NCBI RefSeq assembly: GCF_016889805.1
Contig: NZ_CP069535.1
Coordinates: 2,852,001 to 2,916,000, forward strand
Direction of reading: 5' to 3'
DNA length: 64,000 bases
Origin: Rhodanobacter sp. FDAARGOS 1247
Lineage (GTDB): Bacteria; Pseudomonadota; Gammaproteobacteria; Xanthomonadales; Rhodanobacteraceae
Shown: piece by piece, positions 44,579 through 54,152 of the stretch
Position numbering within the stretch: the stretch's first letter is position 1
How the letters are laid out: each line of letters opens with the position of its first letter
Program-made: the position numbers and the translations under genes
The notes under the pieces: model-generated
The model's input: only the letters and a program-made list of their open reading frames with translations
What the model was told of the DNA's origin: nothing
The model's database searches: none

Positions 44579-45418
44579 CTACGGAAGCGGTTGCCACGTC
44601 GCGGGCTCGGGGCGGAACGATCGCGGGTGGACGCCAAGCAGGCGCTGCAGTTCGCCGTTGTCGGCGACCAGGTCGCTGTCCAGTCGATCCAGCGCGCCGC
44701 GCAGGCGTGGCAGCGCCAGCTTCCCCGCGCGCAGCAGCCACGCGGGCAGCGGCAGGGGCATGGTGGCGACCGGCAGGCTGCGACGCACCCGCGCGAACAT
44801 CTCGGTCGCGGACAGACGTTCGCCGCCGCCGATCTGCAGCACGCGCCCGGCCGATGCCGGACATTCCAGCGCCGCCAGCGCGGCCTGGACGATGTCTTCC
44901 GCATGCACCGGCTGGCGCAGGCCGCGGCCGCAAGGCAGCGGGAAGACGCGCAGGCGCATCGCCCGGCGCGCCAGCGGAGTGAGGCTCTTGTCCAGCCCGG
45001 CGCCGTAGACCAGGGTGGGACGCAGCACGGTCCACGCGCTGCCGTGACGCTCGCATGCAGCCGCCAGTTGCGCCTCGCTTTCGCGCAACTGGCGCGAGAC
45101 GTCGCGCTCGCCGGATACCAGCGAGTCGCGCTTGCTCTCGGCGCTCATCGAACTGGTGGCAATCACCCTCGGGGCGTCGACCACGTCGGCGTGCGCCAGC
45201 CAGTCGGCCAGGCCCGTCAGTGGTCCGAAGCTGATGATCGCCGACAGCGGCGGCAGGCTCGGTGGCCGGTCGGGCAGCCAGCCATGCAACCAGGTGACGC
45301 CAGCGGATGCGGGACGCGGCTGCCGGCTCAGGGCGACCACCGGCTCGCCACTGGCGATCAGTCGTGGCAGCAGGAATCGGCCGATCTGGCTGCTGGCGCC
45401 GATCACCAGAACCGTCAT
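44579..45418 (-). CDS. NAD(P)-dependent epimerase/dehydratase-family protein
   Basis: 279 residues. Rossmann start TVLVIGASSQIGRFLL, substrate region VIATSSMSAES, and WTVLRPTLVYGAGLDKS in the extended-SDR position. The usual YxxxK is not clear, so it may be a non-catalytic NAD-binding member. The open frame upstream is the shadow of the TPR gene, which ends 7 nt before this start; the two are probably co-transcribed. Confidence 0.82.
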   Translation of the reverse strand: MTVLVIGASSQIGRFLLPRLIASGEPVVALSRQPRPASAGVTWLHGWLPDRPPSLPPLSAIISFGPLTGLADWLAHADVVDAPRVIATSSMSAESKRDSLVSGERDVSRQLRESEAQLAAACERHGSAWTVLRPTLVYGAGLDKSLTPLARRAMRLRVFPLPCGRGLRQPVHAEDIVQAALAALECPASAGRVLQIGGGERLSATEMFARVRRSLPVATMPLPLPAWLLRAGKLALPRLRGALDRLDSDLVADNGELQRLLGVHPRSFRPEPATWQPLP

Positions 45419-45425
45419 GGGCGAC

Positions 45426-47135
45426 TCACCCGCCACCCTGCAGACGGGCGTCCAGGTCCTGCACGCGCGGATTCGCCGGCGCCAGCTTGCGTGCGCGCAG
45501 CAGCGACTGACCGGCGCCGATGCGGTCGCCGCGACCCAGTTGCTGTTCGGCCTGGTCCAGCCAGGCACCGGCGAGGCGGTTGCCGAGGGCGCCCTGCGCC
45601 GCATCGCCCGGCGCCAGCTCGGCGAGGTTGGCCAGCATGTCGCTGGCCTGCCCCAGCTTGCCCGCGGCGAGCGCCTGCTCGAACTGCTGGCGAACCTTGC
45701 CGGGCAAGGCCTGCAATCCGCGCACCGCCGCCTCGTTGTTGCCATCGATGGCCAGCGCGCTGCGGTAGAGGTCGTAGGCGCTGTCGCCGGGCGGCATCAT
45801 GATGTCGCCGTGGCTGGTCGCCTGTTCGGCGCGCTGCACCAGTTGCGCCACGGCCGCGCTCTGCTGCGGCGTCAACACGGCTTCCGGCATCGCCGGCTCG
45901 CTGGTCGGGGCGACTGCGGGCGTGGTCTTGCCGGCATCGGGAACGGCGGCGGCCGCCGCACTGCCCAGGCGTGCCCGCGTCGCCGCCAGGTCGGCCGATT
46001 TCGGCGCCAGCTGCGCGGCCTGGTCCAGCAGTTTTTCCGCCTGCAGGTCGTCGCCCGCATCGACCGCCGCGCTCGCCTGCACGGTCAGCGCCTGCGCCAC
46101 GTTGCCGAGGCCGGCGTGGGCCTGGGCGTTGTCGGGGTCCAGCTTGAGCACGGCCTGGAAGTGCACCAGGGCGGTGTCGTCGCCGCTGCCGACGATGCGG
46201 CCGGCGCGCAGCGCCTCCTGGCCGGCCTTCAGTTCCGCCGCCAGTGCGCTGTTGTCCTGCTTGCGTGTCTGCGCCTGCAACGCGCGCAGCGCCGGCAGCG
46301 CGCCGTTGTTCGGCTGCAGTGCGGCGAGCTGTTCGATGCTGGCATCGGCCTTCGTGTTGTCCTTCGCATCCAGCGCCTGGCGTGCATCGACTGCCAGCGC
46401 GTAGCCGACCTGGTCCAGCCCGTGCCTGGCCACCGCGTTGTCGGGGTCGGCCTGCAGCACGCGCCGATACAGCGCGCCGGCACCATCGGGCCCGGCCAGC
46501 TTGCCGGCGGCGAAGGCCTGCTGCGCCTGGTCGACCAGATCCACCGCGTGCACCTGTCCGGCACGCGCGCTGCTGATCGCGTGATCGAGCCGATCGATGT
46601 CGCTGCCGCCACCGAGCAGTTCGCGGGCCACCGTGGCCTGCTGTGCGGCCTGGCTCAGGTTGCCCGCCTGCAGCGAGGCATCGGCCTGCGACAGCATCGC
46701 CTGGCCCACCTGGCGCAGGCCGTCGCGGGCGCGATCGTTGTCCGGCTCCAGCGCCGCGGCGGCCTGGAACAGCTCGCGGGCGCTGCTGCCGTCCTGGCCG
46801 TCCAGACGTCCATCCTGCAAGGCCTGCTGCGCCTGGGTGAGCAAGGTGTTGAAGTCGGTGCGCGGCACCATGCCGCGCAGGCGGTTCTGGTTGATCCACA
46901 GCGCCGCCAGCAAGGCGATCACCACCAGCAGCAGGACCGGCACCAGCCAGCCGCGGCGTGTCTTCGGTCGCGCCGACGAGGACGCCCGGCCATGTGGCCG
47001 GCGTGCTTCCACCGCAACCCGCGGCAGGCCATCCGACACCGGCGCGCGCGGCGCGTCCAGCCGATCGAGATCGCCGAGGGTGGGCTCGGTGCGCATCGGG
47101 GGGTGTGCGTCGTGCTGGTCGCGGCGTCCGCTCAT
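45426..47135 (-). CDS. TPR-repeat protein with one membrane segment
   Basis: 569 residues. A charged cytoplasmic N terminus of about 60 residues, one hydrophobic segment (WLVPVLLLVVIALLAALWI), then a long Ala/Gln-rich array of TPR-like repeats (AVLKLDPDNAQAHAGLGNVAQAL is a good example, with others at about 150, 200, 300). Probably a periplasm-facing scaffold. Function not recognised; it lies between relA and an epimerase gene. Confidence 0.8.
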   Translation of the reverse strand: MSGRRDQHDAHPPMRTEPTLGDLDRLDAPRAPVSDGLPRVAVEARRPHGRASSSARPKTRRGWLVPVLLLVVIALLAALWINQNRLRGMVPRTDFNTLLTQAQQALQDGRLDGQDGSSARELFQAAAALEPDNDRARDGLRQVGQAMLSQADASLQAGNLSQAAQQATVARELLGGGSDIDRLDHAISSARAGQVHAVDLVDQAQQAFAAGKLAGPDGAGALYRRVLQADPDNAVARHGLDQVGYALAVDARQALDAKDNTKADASIEQLAALQPNNGALPALRALQAQTRKQDNSALAAELKAGQEALRAGRIVGSGDDTALVHFQAVLKLDPDNAQAHAGLGNVAQALTVQASAAVDAGDDLQAEKLLDQAAQLAPKSADLAATRARLGSAAAAAVPDAGKTTPAVAPTSEPAMPEAVLTPQQSAAVAQLVQRAEQATSHGDIMMPPGDSAYDLYRSALAIDGNNEAAVRGLQALPGKVRQQFEQALAAGKLGQASDMLANLAELAPGDAAQGALGNRLAGAWLDQAEQQLGRGDRIGAGQSLLRARKLAPANPRVQDLDARLQGGG

Positions 47136-47220
47136 GGTTCGTGGCTTTGAAAATGTCGGCTCAGCTTACCATCGGGCCAGCAGCCCCTGCCCCGCACGGG
47201 GGCAGGCATTGCGTGGGCAT

Positions 47221-49353
47221 TCAGCCGACGCCGACGCGGCGCACGTCGATCACGTTGGGCAGCGCCAGCAGCTTGCCGAGCAGGGCCGACAGCTGTTCGA
47301 AGTCGCGCACGCGCAGGGTGAAGCGCATTTCGACCTCGCCGGTGCGCACGAACTGCCGGCTGGACGAGGCGATGATGTGGGTGGCCGCGTTGCTGATCAC
47401 GCTGGTGACGTCCTTCTGCAGGCCCTTGCGATCGTAGCCGCGCAATTCGATGTCGACCTCGTAGGCCTGCGCCGCCGCACTGCCCCAGCTCACCTCGATC
47501 ACCCGGTCCGGATCGCGCCGGGCCAGCCGCGCCAGGCTGGCGCAGTCGGCGCGATGCACCGACACGCCGCGACCCCGGGTGATGAAGCCGCGCACCGGAT
47601 CGCCCGGCAGCGGCTGGCAGCAGCGCGCCAGCGTGGTCAGCAGGTTGCCGATGCCCTCGATGCTGAGTGCGCTGTGGTCGAGCGTGCTGTGGCGCGAGGC
47701 GACCGGCGTGCTCGATTGCGTCACCGCCGGCTGCGCCGGTTGCGCCGCTTCCTGCACCACGCGGGCGATCTGGCCGGGCGTGATCTCGCCCAGCGCCAGT
47801 GCGATCAGCAACTCGTCCTGATTCTTCAGGTGGAAATGCGCCGGCAGCTTGCCCACGTCGGCACTGGTCAGCGCCAGGCGCCGCAGCTCGCGCTCGAACA
47901 TGCTGCGGCCGACCGCGAGGTTGGTGTCGTGGGCGATCCTGCGGAACCAGTTGCGCAGCTTGTCCCTGGCCCGCGAGGTGTTGAGGTAGCCGTGATGGGG
48001 CGACAGCCAGTCGCGGCTGGGATCGGCCACCTTGCCGGTGAGGATCTCCACCCGGTCGCCGCTCTGCGGCTGGAAGGTCAGCGGCACGATGCGGCCGTTG
48101 ACCTTGGCACCGCGACAGCGATGGCCGACTTCGGTGTGCACCAGGTAGGCAAAGTCCAGCACGGTGGCGCCGCGGGCCAGGTCGAACACCTCGCCCTTGG
48201 GCGTCAGCAGGTAGACGCGGTCTTCCAGCAGCTCGGTATGCAGGTCGGCGGCCAGCGTGCTGTCGTCGTCGCCGCGCGGTTCCAGCAGCTTGCGCATCCA
48301 GGCGATCTTCGCCTCGAACTCGGCATCGCCGCTGCCGCCTTCCTTGTAGCGCCAGTGCGCCGCCACGCCCAGCTCGTTGGCGCGATGCATCTCGTGGGTG
48401 CGGATCTGCACTTCCAGGGTCTTGCCGGCCGGACCGATCACCGCGGTGTGCAGTGACTGGTAGCCGTTCGCCTTGGGCCGCGCGATGTAGTCGTCGAACT
48501 CGTTCGGCAGATGCGGCCAGCGCCCGTGCACCACGCCCAGCGCGGCGTAGCAGTCGGTGATGTTGTCGACCAGGATGCGCACGGCGCGGATGTCGTACAG
48601 GTCGGAGAAGTCCAGCGACTTGCGCTGCATCTTCTTCCAGATCGAATAGATGTGCTTCGGCCGGCCGGCCAGGTCGGCGCGGATGTCGGCGGCGGCCAGC
48701 GCCCGCTGCAGTTCGCCCAGCGATTCGCGGATGAACGCCTCGCGATCGGCGCGGCGCTCGTCGAGCAACCTGGCGATGCGGCGATAAGTGTCGGGCTGCA
48801 GGTAGCGGAAGGCGAGGTCCTCCAGCTCCCATTTCAGCTGCCAGATGCCGAGCCGGTTCGCCAGCGGCGCGTGGATGTCGCGGGTCAGCCGTGCCAGCGC
48901 CTGGCGCTCGTCGTCGGCCAGGTTCGCCGCCGCCCGCATGCGCGCCAGCTGGCGCGCCAGCAGCACGAACACCACGCGCAGGTCGCGCACGATCGCTAGC
49001 AGCAGGCGGCGCAAGCCTTCGGCGGCACCTTGCGGCGGCCGCTGCGCGTGCAGCGCCCACACCTGTTCGGCCGCCTGCTGCCCGTCCACCAGCCGCTGCA
49101 GTTCCGCCGGCAGTTTCGCGCGACGCTCCTGCCACAGCGCCGGATCGGCGCGCGCCAGTTCGAACCACAACGCGGCAGCCTGGGTCTGCGCGTCGCAGCC
49201 GAGCATGCCCAGCAGATCCAGCACGTCGGTGCACTCGGCTTCATGCAGCTTGCGCGAGACACAGGCGTCGAGCGCCTCGCCCAGCACCGGCGGCAGCGTG
49301 CCGACGCGCTCGCGCCAGGACTGCAGGCTGCCGGTGTTGGCGATGGGAGGCAT
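47221..49353 (-). CDS. relA: GTP pyrophosphokinase RelA
   Basis: Ribosome-associated (p)ppGpp synthetase, 710 residues. The N-terminal hydrolase domain lacks the HD...ED metal motif (LARLTRDIHAPLANRLG remains), as in RelA. Synthetase: SDLYDIRAVRILV, IARPKANGYQSLHTAV and EVQIRTHEMHRANELGVAAHWRYKEG. Then TGS (VYLLTPKGEVFDLARGATVLDFAYLVHT), helical and C-terminal ACT domains (VEMRFTLRVRDFEQL). A spoT should exist elsewhere. Confidence 0.95.
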   Translation of the reverse strand: MPPIANTGSLQSWRERVGTLPPVLGEALDACVSRKLHEAECTDVLDLLGMLGCDAQTQAAALWFELARADPALWQERRAKLPAELQRLVDGQQAAEQVWALHAQRPPQGAAEGLRRLLLAIVRDLRVVFVLLARQLARMRAAANLADDERQALARLTRDIHAPLANRLGIWQLKWELEDLAFRYLQPDTYRRIARLLDERRADREAFIRESLGELQRALAAADIRADLAGRPKHIYSIWKKMQRKSLDFSDLYDIRAVRILVDNITDCYAALGVVHGRWPHLPNEFDDYIARPKANGYQSLHTAVIGPAGKTLEVQIRTHEMHRANELGVAAHWRYKEGGSGDAEFEAKIAWMRKLLEPRGDDDSTLAADLHTELLEDRVYLLTPKGEVFDLARGATVLDFAYLVHTEVGHRCRGAKVNGRIVPLTFQPQSGDRVEILTGKVADPSRDWLSPHHGYLNTSRARDKLRNWFRRIAHDTNLAVGRSMFERELRRLALTSADVGKLPAHFHLKNQDELLIALALGEITPGQIARVVQEAAQPAQPAVTQSSTPVASRHSTLDHSALSIEGIGNLLTTLARCCQPLPGDPVRGFITRGRGVSVHRADCASLARLARRDPDRVIEVSWGSAAAQAYEVDIELRGYDRKGLQKDVTSVISNAATHIIASSSRQFVRTGEVEMRFTLRVRDFEQLSALLGKLLALPNVIDVRRVGVG

Positions 49354-49438
49354 GATCTTCGGGTATCCGCTGGATGCTTCATCTTAACTGCAGGGTCGGG
49401 CCGTTCACTGACCGGCGACCCAATGCCGCGCGGGGGAA

Positions 49439-52400
49439 TCAGCCCAGCGCCGCCAGCGCCTTCGCCAGCCGCTTGGCCGAGACCGGCTCGGCGGTCTTCA
49501 GCTCCTGGGCGAACAGCGACACGCGCCATTCCTCGATCAGCCAGCGCAGTTCGGCCAGGTCGGCCGGATCTCCCCCGGCGGCGCGATGCTGCAGCCAGGC
49601 GCGCCAGTACGGCAGCACCTGCAGCATGCGTTGCTGGTCCTTCGCCGGGTCTTGGCGCAGGCGTTCGCCACGCAGGCGCATCGCCTTGAGGTAGCGCGGG
49701 TAGTGCGCCAGCCGCGCGGTCGGCAACTCGCGCAGGAAGCCCGGCGTCAGCAGCGCGTCGAACTGTTCACCCAGGTCGTCGTAGCTGGCGCGGGCGAAAC
49801 CCAGCAGCGGCGGCGCCAGCCACGGCTTCATCTCGGCCTGGGCCTCGATGATCGGCTCGGCCAGTTTCAGCCGTTCGACGCCGGCGCCGAACAGCTCGCG
49901 CGAGAACTGCGTGCGCAGTGCCTCGAACGCACCGGCGGTGCGCGCGTCCAGCTCATGGCGTTCCAGCAGATCCTGGAAACCGCCTTCGAGCAGGTCCTCG
50001 CGCAGGCCGTCGACGCCACCGAGCGGCGCGTATTTCAGCGCCAGCGCATTGCCGATCGGCAGGCGTCGGCGCGCCTGCTTCGCCTCGCTGGCCAGCGCGT
50101 TGCGCAACAGCCGCACCACGCCCTGCCGATGGGCGGCGCGGGCCTCGTCGCTGCGCTCGAACACGCGCAGCGCCACCGTCTCGCCCAGGTCGACCAGGGC
50201 CGGGAACGCGGTGAGCCCGCCATCGGAACGCACCTGCGCCGGGATCGCCTCAAAGTCCCAGCTGGCCACGTCTTCGCGGGTCAGCTCGATGTCGGTCTTG
50301 CGCGAGAACGCCTCGCGCGCCTGACCTTCCCACTGCCCGCGCAGCGCGGCCAGGTCGCGGCCGCTGGCCAGTGTCCTGCCGCGTTCGTCGTGCAGGCGAT
50401 AACGCATCAGGAAGTGCGGCGACAGTTCGATGCCGGCAAACTCGCCGGCGCCGATGTCCACGCCGGTGGTGCGTTTCAGGAACGCGGCCAGCACCTTGGC
50501 CAGCGACTCCTCGCGGGGCGATTCCGCCTCGACGAAGGCGCGCGCGAAATCCGGCGCGGGCACGAAGTTGCGGCGCAGCGCCTTGGGCAAGCCGCGGATC
50601 AGCTCGGCCACCTTGTCGGCGAGCAGGCCGGGCACCAGCCACTGGCAACGCGCGGCGGGCAGCGCGTTCAACATCGCCAGCGGCAGCTGCAGGGTCACGC
50701 CGTCGGCCTCGTCGCCGGGGACGAAGCGGTATTCCAGCTTGTACTTCTGCGGCGGGATATCCAGCGCGACCGGAAACGCCTTTACATCCAGCCCCGCGCC
50801 GCCGGCCATCACGTCGTCCAGCGACCAGCGCAGCGCGGCCTGCTCGGCGGGACGCGCCTTGCGATACCACGCATCCAGCGCACGACTGCTGGCGATGTCC
50901 TCGGGCAACTTGCCCTCGAAGAACGCGACCAGCTCGTCTTCGTGGCGGATCAGCCCTTCGCGGCGCTGCTTCGCCTCGATGCCCAGCGCTTCTTCCAGCA
51001 CACGCTGGTTGGCGCGCACGAAATCCGCCTTGGTGTCGATGTCGCCGCGTACCAGCGCCTCGCGCAGGAAGATCGCATGCGCCAGCGCCGGGTCCTGCTG
51101 CTGGAACGTGACCGGTCGCTTCTCCACCAGCACCAGGCCGAACAGGCTGACCTGCTCGTACGCCACCACGCAGCCGCGCTTCTTCGACCAGTGCGCCTCG
51201 CGACAACTCGTGCGCAGCAGATGCGCCGCCTGCTGCTCGATCCACAGCGGTTCCACCCGCGCGTTCGCCATGCCCCACACGCGCCCGCCCACGTCGAGGA
51301 TCTGCGCGGAGAAGATCCAGTTCGGCGGCGCCTTCGACAAGGCCGAACCGGGGAAGGCCTGGAACTTGCGCTCGCGGGTGCTCTGGTAGATGCCCTTTTC
51401 GTCCTTGCGGCCGACCTGGGTGGGCAGGCCTGCCAGCAGTGAGCGATGCACGGATTCGTAAAGACGATCGGCGGAGTCGCCGGCTTCGCTCCCTCCCCTG
51501 CTCGCCCCAACGGGACTTCCTTCGGTCGCAGGGGAGGGTTGGGGTGGGGTCCGCTCTTGACTTTGTGCAGCAACGTCAAGAGCTCTACCCCCTCCCGACC
51601 TCCCCCTGCCAGCAGGGGGAGGAGCAGAGCGTGCGGCTTGCGGCTGTCCTTCCAGCTTCCAGCCCAGCTCCCCCACCACCAGCAGCAACTGCCGATGCAG
51701 CTCGCGCCATTCGCGCATGCGCATGAAGCTGAGGAAGTGCCGCGAGCACCAGTCGCGCAGCTTCGACTGGGTCAGTTCCTCGTGCGCGTCGTGGTAGGCG
51801 CGCCACAGGTTCAGCACGCCGGCGAAGTCGGACTTCGGATCGGCGAACACGGCATGCGCCGTATCGGCCTGCTGTCGTGCCTCGCCGGGCCGCTCGCGCG
51901 GGTCCTGGATGCTGAGGAAGCTGACGATGACGAGCAGTTCGCGCAGGGCGTGCAGTTGCTCACCCTCGACCAGCATGCGCGCCAGTTGCACGTCGATCGG
52001 CAGGCGTGCCAGGGTGCGGCCGATCGCGGTGAGCTTGCGCGCCTCGTCGATCGCGGAAATCTCGGTGAGCCGGCGGAAGCCGTCGGCGATCACGCGCGGG
52101 TCGGGTGCCTCCAGGAACGGGAAGTCGTCGACCTCGCCCAGTTTCAGCGCCAGCATGCGCAGGATCACGTTGGCCAGCGACGAGCGCAGCAGTTCGGGAT
52201 CGGTGAATGCGGCGCGGCTGGCAAAGTCCGCCTCGTCGTACAGGCGGTAGCAGACGCCCGGCCCCACGCGGCCGCAGCGGCCCTTGCGCTGGTCGGCCGC
52301 CGCCTGCGAGACCGGCTCCACATGCAGCCGTTCGAGCTGGCTGCGCTGGCTGTAGCGCTTGACCCTCGCGGTGCCGGTGTCGACCACGTAGCGGATGCGC

Positions 52401-53485
52401 GGCACGGTGAGCGAGGTCTCGGCCACGTTGGTGGCCAGCACCACGCGGCGTTTCACGCCGGGCTTGAACACGCGGTCCTGGTCGCCGGCGGAGAGCCGTG
52501 CGTACAGCGGCAGGATCTCGGTTTCACGATATTGCCGGCGTGACAGCAGCTGGTGCGCGTCGCGGATCTCGCGCTCGCCGGGCAGGAACACCAGCACGTC
52601 GCCGCGCGGATCGTCGTGGCTGATTTCGTCGACCACGGCAGCGATGTGTTCGGTGCTGCCCTGCTGCATGTTTTTGGCCACGGCCTCCGCCGGCCGCCAG
52701 CGCGTTTCCACCGGATACGCGCGCCCTTCCACCTCGACCACCGGCGCGCCGCCGAAGTGCTCGGCGAAGCGCGCGGTGTCGATCGTGGCCGAGGTGACGA
52801 TGATCTTCAGATCCGGCCGCCTGACCGCCAGCCGCTTCAGGTAGCCCAGCAGGAAGTCGATGTTGAGGCTGCGCTCGTGCGCCTCGTCGATGATCAGCGT
52901 GTCGTACGCACTGAGCCACGGATCGCCCTGGGTTTCGGCAAGCAGGATGCCGTCGGTCATGAACTTCACCAGGCTGCGCTCGGACACCTGGTCGTTGAAG
53001 CGCACCTGGAAACCCACCACCTCGCCCAGCGGCGTGCCCAGCTCCTCGGCCACGCGACGTGCCACCGAGCGGGCGGCCAGCCGGCGCGGCTGGGTGCAGC
53101 CGATCATGCCGGCCTCGCCGCGACCGGCGGCCAGGCAGAGTTTCGGCAGCTGGGTGGTCTTGCCCGAACCGGTCTCGCCGGCGATCACCACCACCTGGTG
53201 GTCGCGGATCAGCTTGACGATGTCCTCGCCGCGGGCGCTGATCGGCAGCGCATCGTCCAGCCGGATCTCGGGCTTGGCCGCGGCGCGGGCGCGGCGTTTG
53301 GCCGCGGAACGCTGGATATCGGCGCGCAGCGCCTCCAGCTTGCCTTCGTCGGGCCGGCGCGACAGCGTGCGCCAACGCCCCAGCAGGCGACCGAAGTCGC
53401 GGCTGGACACGCCATCCAGTTGGCGGCGCAGGTCGCGCAGGCCGACGGCGGCGGAATCAGGCGGTGGTGGCGGATGGTCATTCAT
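49439..53485 (-). CDS. hrpA: ATP-dependent RNA helicase HrpA
   Basis: DEAH-box helicase, 1348 residues from ATG 53485. Motif I GETGSGKTTQ, II IIDEAHERS, III VTSATIDT, then LRFNDQ-type segments, HA2 and OB-like regions and the long DUF3418 C terminus specific to HrpA. Between about residues 612 and 668 an in-frame insertion (GRGRSGGGRAL...SPATEGSPVGASRGGSE) is encoded by a palindromic repeat; it probably sits in a surface loop. HrpA resolves stalled ribosomes or mRNA structures in E. coli. Confidence 0.93.
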   Translation of the reverse strand: MNDHPPPPPDSAAVGLRDLRRQLDGVSSRDFGRLLGRWRTLSRRPDEGKLEALRADIQRSAAKRRARAAAKPEIRLDDALPISARGEDIVKLIRDHQVVVIAGETGSGKTTQLPKLCLAAGRGEAGMIGCTQPRRLAARSVARRVAEELGTPLGEVVGFQVRFNDQVSERSLVKFMTDGILLAETQGDPWLSAYDTLIIDEAHERSLNIDFLLGYLKRLAVRRPDLKIIVTSATIDTARFAEHFGGAPVVEVEGRAYPVETRWRPAEAVAKNMQQGSTEHIAAVVDEISHDDPRGDVLVFLPGEREIRDAHQLLSRRQYRETEILPLYARLSAGDQDRVFKPGVKRRVVLATNVAETSLTVPRIRYVVDTGTARVKRYSQRSQLERLHVEPVSQAAADQRKGRCGRVGPGVCYRLYDEADFASRAAFTDPELLRSSLANVILRMLALKLGEVDDFPFLEAPDPRVIADGFRRLTEISAIDEARKLTAIGRTLARLPIDVQLARMLVEGEQLHALRELLVIVSFLSIQDPRERPGEARQQADTAHAVFADPKSDFAGVLNLWRAYHDAHEELTQSKLRDWCSRHFLSFMRMREWRELHRQLLLVVGELGWKLEGQPQAARSAPPPAGRGRSGGGRALDVAAQSQERTPPQPSPATEGSPVGASRGGSEAGDSADRLYESVHRSLLAGLPTQVGRKDEKGIYQSTRERKFQAFPGSALSKAPPNWIFSAQILDVGGRVWGMANARVEPLWIEQQAAHLLRTSCREAHWSKKRGCVVAYEQVSLFGLVLVEKRPVTFQQQDPALAHAIFLREALVRGDIDTKADFVRANQRVLEEALGIEAKQRREGLIRHEDELVAFFEGKLPEDIASSRALDAWYRKARPAEQAALRWSLDDVMAGGAGLDVKAFPVALDIPPQKYKLEYRFVPGDEADGVTLQLPLAMLNALPAARCQWLVPGLLADKVAELIRGLPKALRRNFVPAPDFARAFVEAESPREESLAKVLAAFLKRTTGVDIGAGEFAGIELSPHFLMRYRLHDERGRTLASGRDLAALRGQWEGQAREAFSRKTDIELTREDVASWDFEAIPAQVRSDGGLTAFPALVDLGETVALRVFERSDEARAAHRQGVVRLLRNALASEAKQARRRLPIGNALALKYAPLGGVDGLREDLLEGGFQDLLERHELDARTAGAFEALRTQFSRELFGAGVERLKLAEPIIEAQAEMKPWLAPPLLGFARASYDDLGEQFDALLTPGFLRELPTARLAHYPRYLKAMRLRGERLRQDPAKDQQRMLQVLPYWRAWLQHRAAGGDPADLAELRWLIEEWRVSLFAQELKTAEPVSAKRLAKALAALG
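51491..51622. repeat. Palindromic repeat inserted in frame in hrpA
   Basis: Three consecutive inverted repeats: CCCTCCCCTGC (51491-51501) with its complement at 51528-51538; GCTCTTGAC (51553-51561) with 51575-51583; CCTCCCCCTGC (51599-51609) with 51612-51622. The composition (G/C-rich, CCTCCC) differs from the flanking coding sequence. The hrpA frame stays open through all of it and translates to a Gly/Ser/Pro linker. Confidence 0.8.
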
Positions 53486-53631
53486 CGAACCGCGCATGAT
53501 ACCTGTTGGACGCGGGTCAACCCGATAGCCACCAGCTATCGCAGGCATACGAAGGTTTCATTTCACCGGCGGGCTGGCACCCGCTACTGTGGACCCATTG
53601 CATTCACCCACCCGTCAAGGAGCAGCAGCAC

Positions 53632-54099
53632 ATGGCCATTTCCATCGGCATTGCCAAGAAGGACCGCGAAGCGGTCGCCAAGCATCTGTCCAAGCTGCTG
53701 GCCGACACCTATTCGCTGTACCTGAAGACGCACAGTTTCCACTGGAACGTCACCGGTCCGCAGTTCAACAGCCTGCACCTGATGTTCGAGACCCAGTACA
53801 ACGAGCTGTGGCTGGCCGCCGACGAAGTGGCCGAGCGCATCCGCACGCTGGACGTGTTCGCCCCGGGTTCGTACAGCCAGTTCGGCAAGCTCAGCTCGAT
53901 CAAGGAAGAATCGGGCGTGCCGGAATGGAAGGAGATGGTGAACCAGCTGGTCGAAGGCCACGAGATCGCCGCCGCCACCGCCCGCGATACGCTCAAGGCC
54001 GCCAACGCCGCCGGCGATGACGGCACCGCCGACATGGTCACCGGCCGCCTGCAGGCGCACGAAAAGACCGCGTGGATGCTGCGCTCGCTGCTGCGTTGA
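53632..54099 (+). CDS. dps: Dps-family ferritin-like DNA-protection protein
   Basis: 155 residues. Ferroxidase-type pattern [38 protein letters not shown] with metal-binding His/Asp/Glu at the dimer interface. The lysine-containing N terminus is short. Dodecamer that oxidises iron with peroxide and shields DNA in stress. AAGGAG 9 nt upstream of the ATG fixes the start. Ends in a clear terminator shared with the convergent gene. Confidence 0.95.
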   Translation: MAISIGIAKKDREAVAKHLSKLLADTYSLYLKTHSFHWNVTGPQFNSLHLMFETQYNELWLAADEVAERIRTLDVFAPGSYSQFGKLSSIKEESGVPEWKEMVNQLVEGHEIAAATARDTLKAANAAGDDGTADMVTGRLQAHEKTAWMLRSLLR

Positions 54100-54123
54100 T
54101 CGCCAGCGCCCTGGGTATAGACA

Positions 54124-54148
54124 GAAACCCGGCCTTGCGCCGGGTTTC
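54124..54148. terminator. Bidirectional terminator between dps and the LTA-synthase-like gene
   Basis: GAAACCCGGC / GCCGGGTTTC (54124-54133 and 54139-54148) with loop CTTGC, followed by TCTTTTA on the plus strand and preceded by A-rich bases for the minus strand. A perfect 10-bp stem. Confidence 0.85.
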
Positions 54149-54152
54149 TCTT

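Noticed and set aside
42247..44982. Plus-strand open frame of 911 codons opposite mrcB and the epimerase gene
   Set aside because: Shadow of the minus-strand genes; low-complexity translation, no SD, no family similarity.
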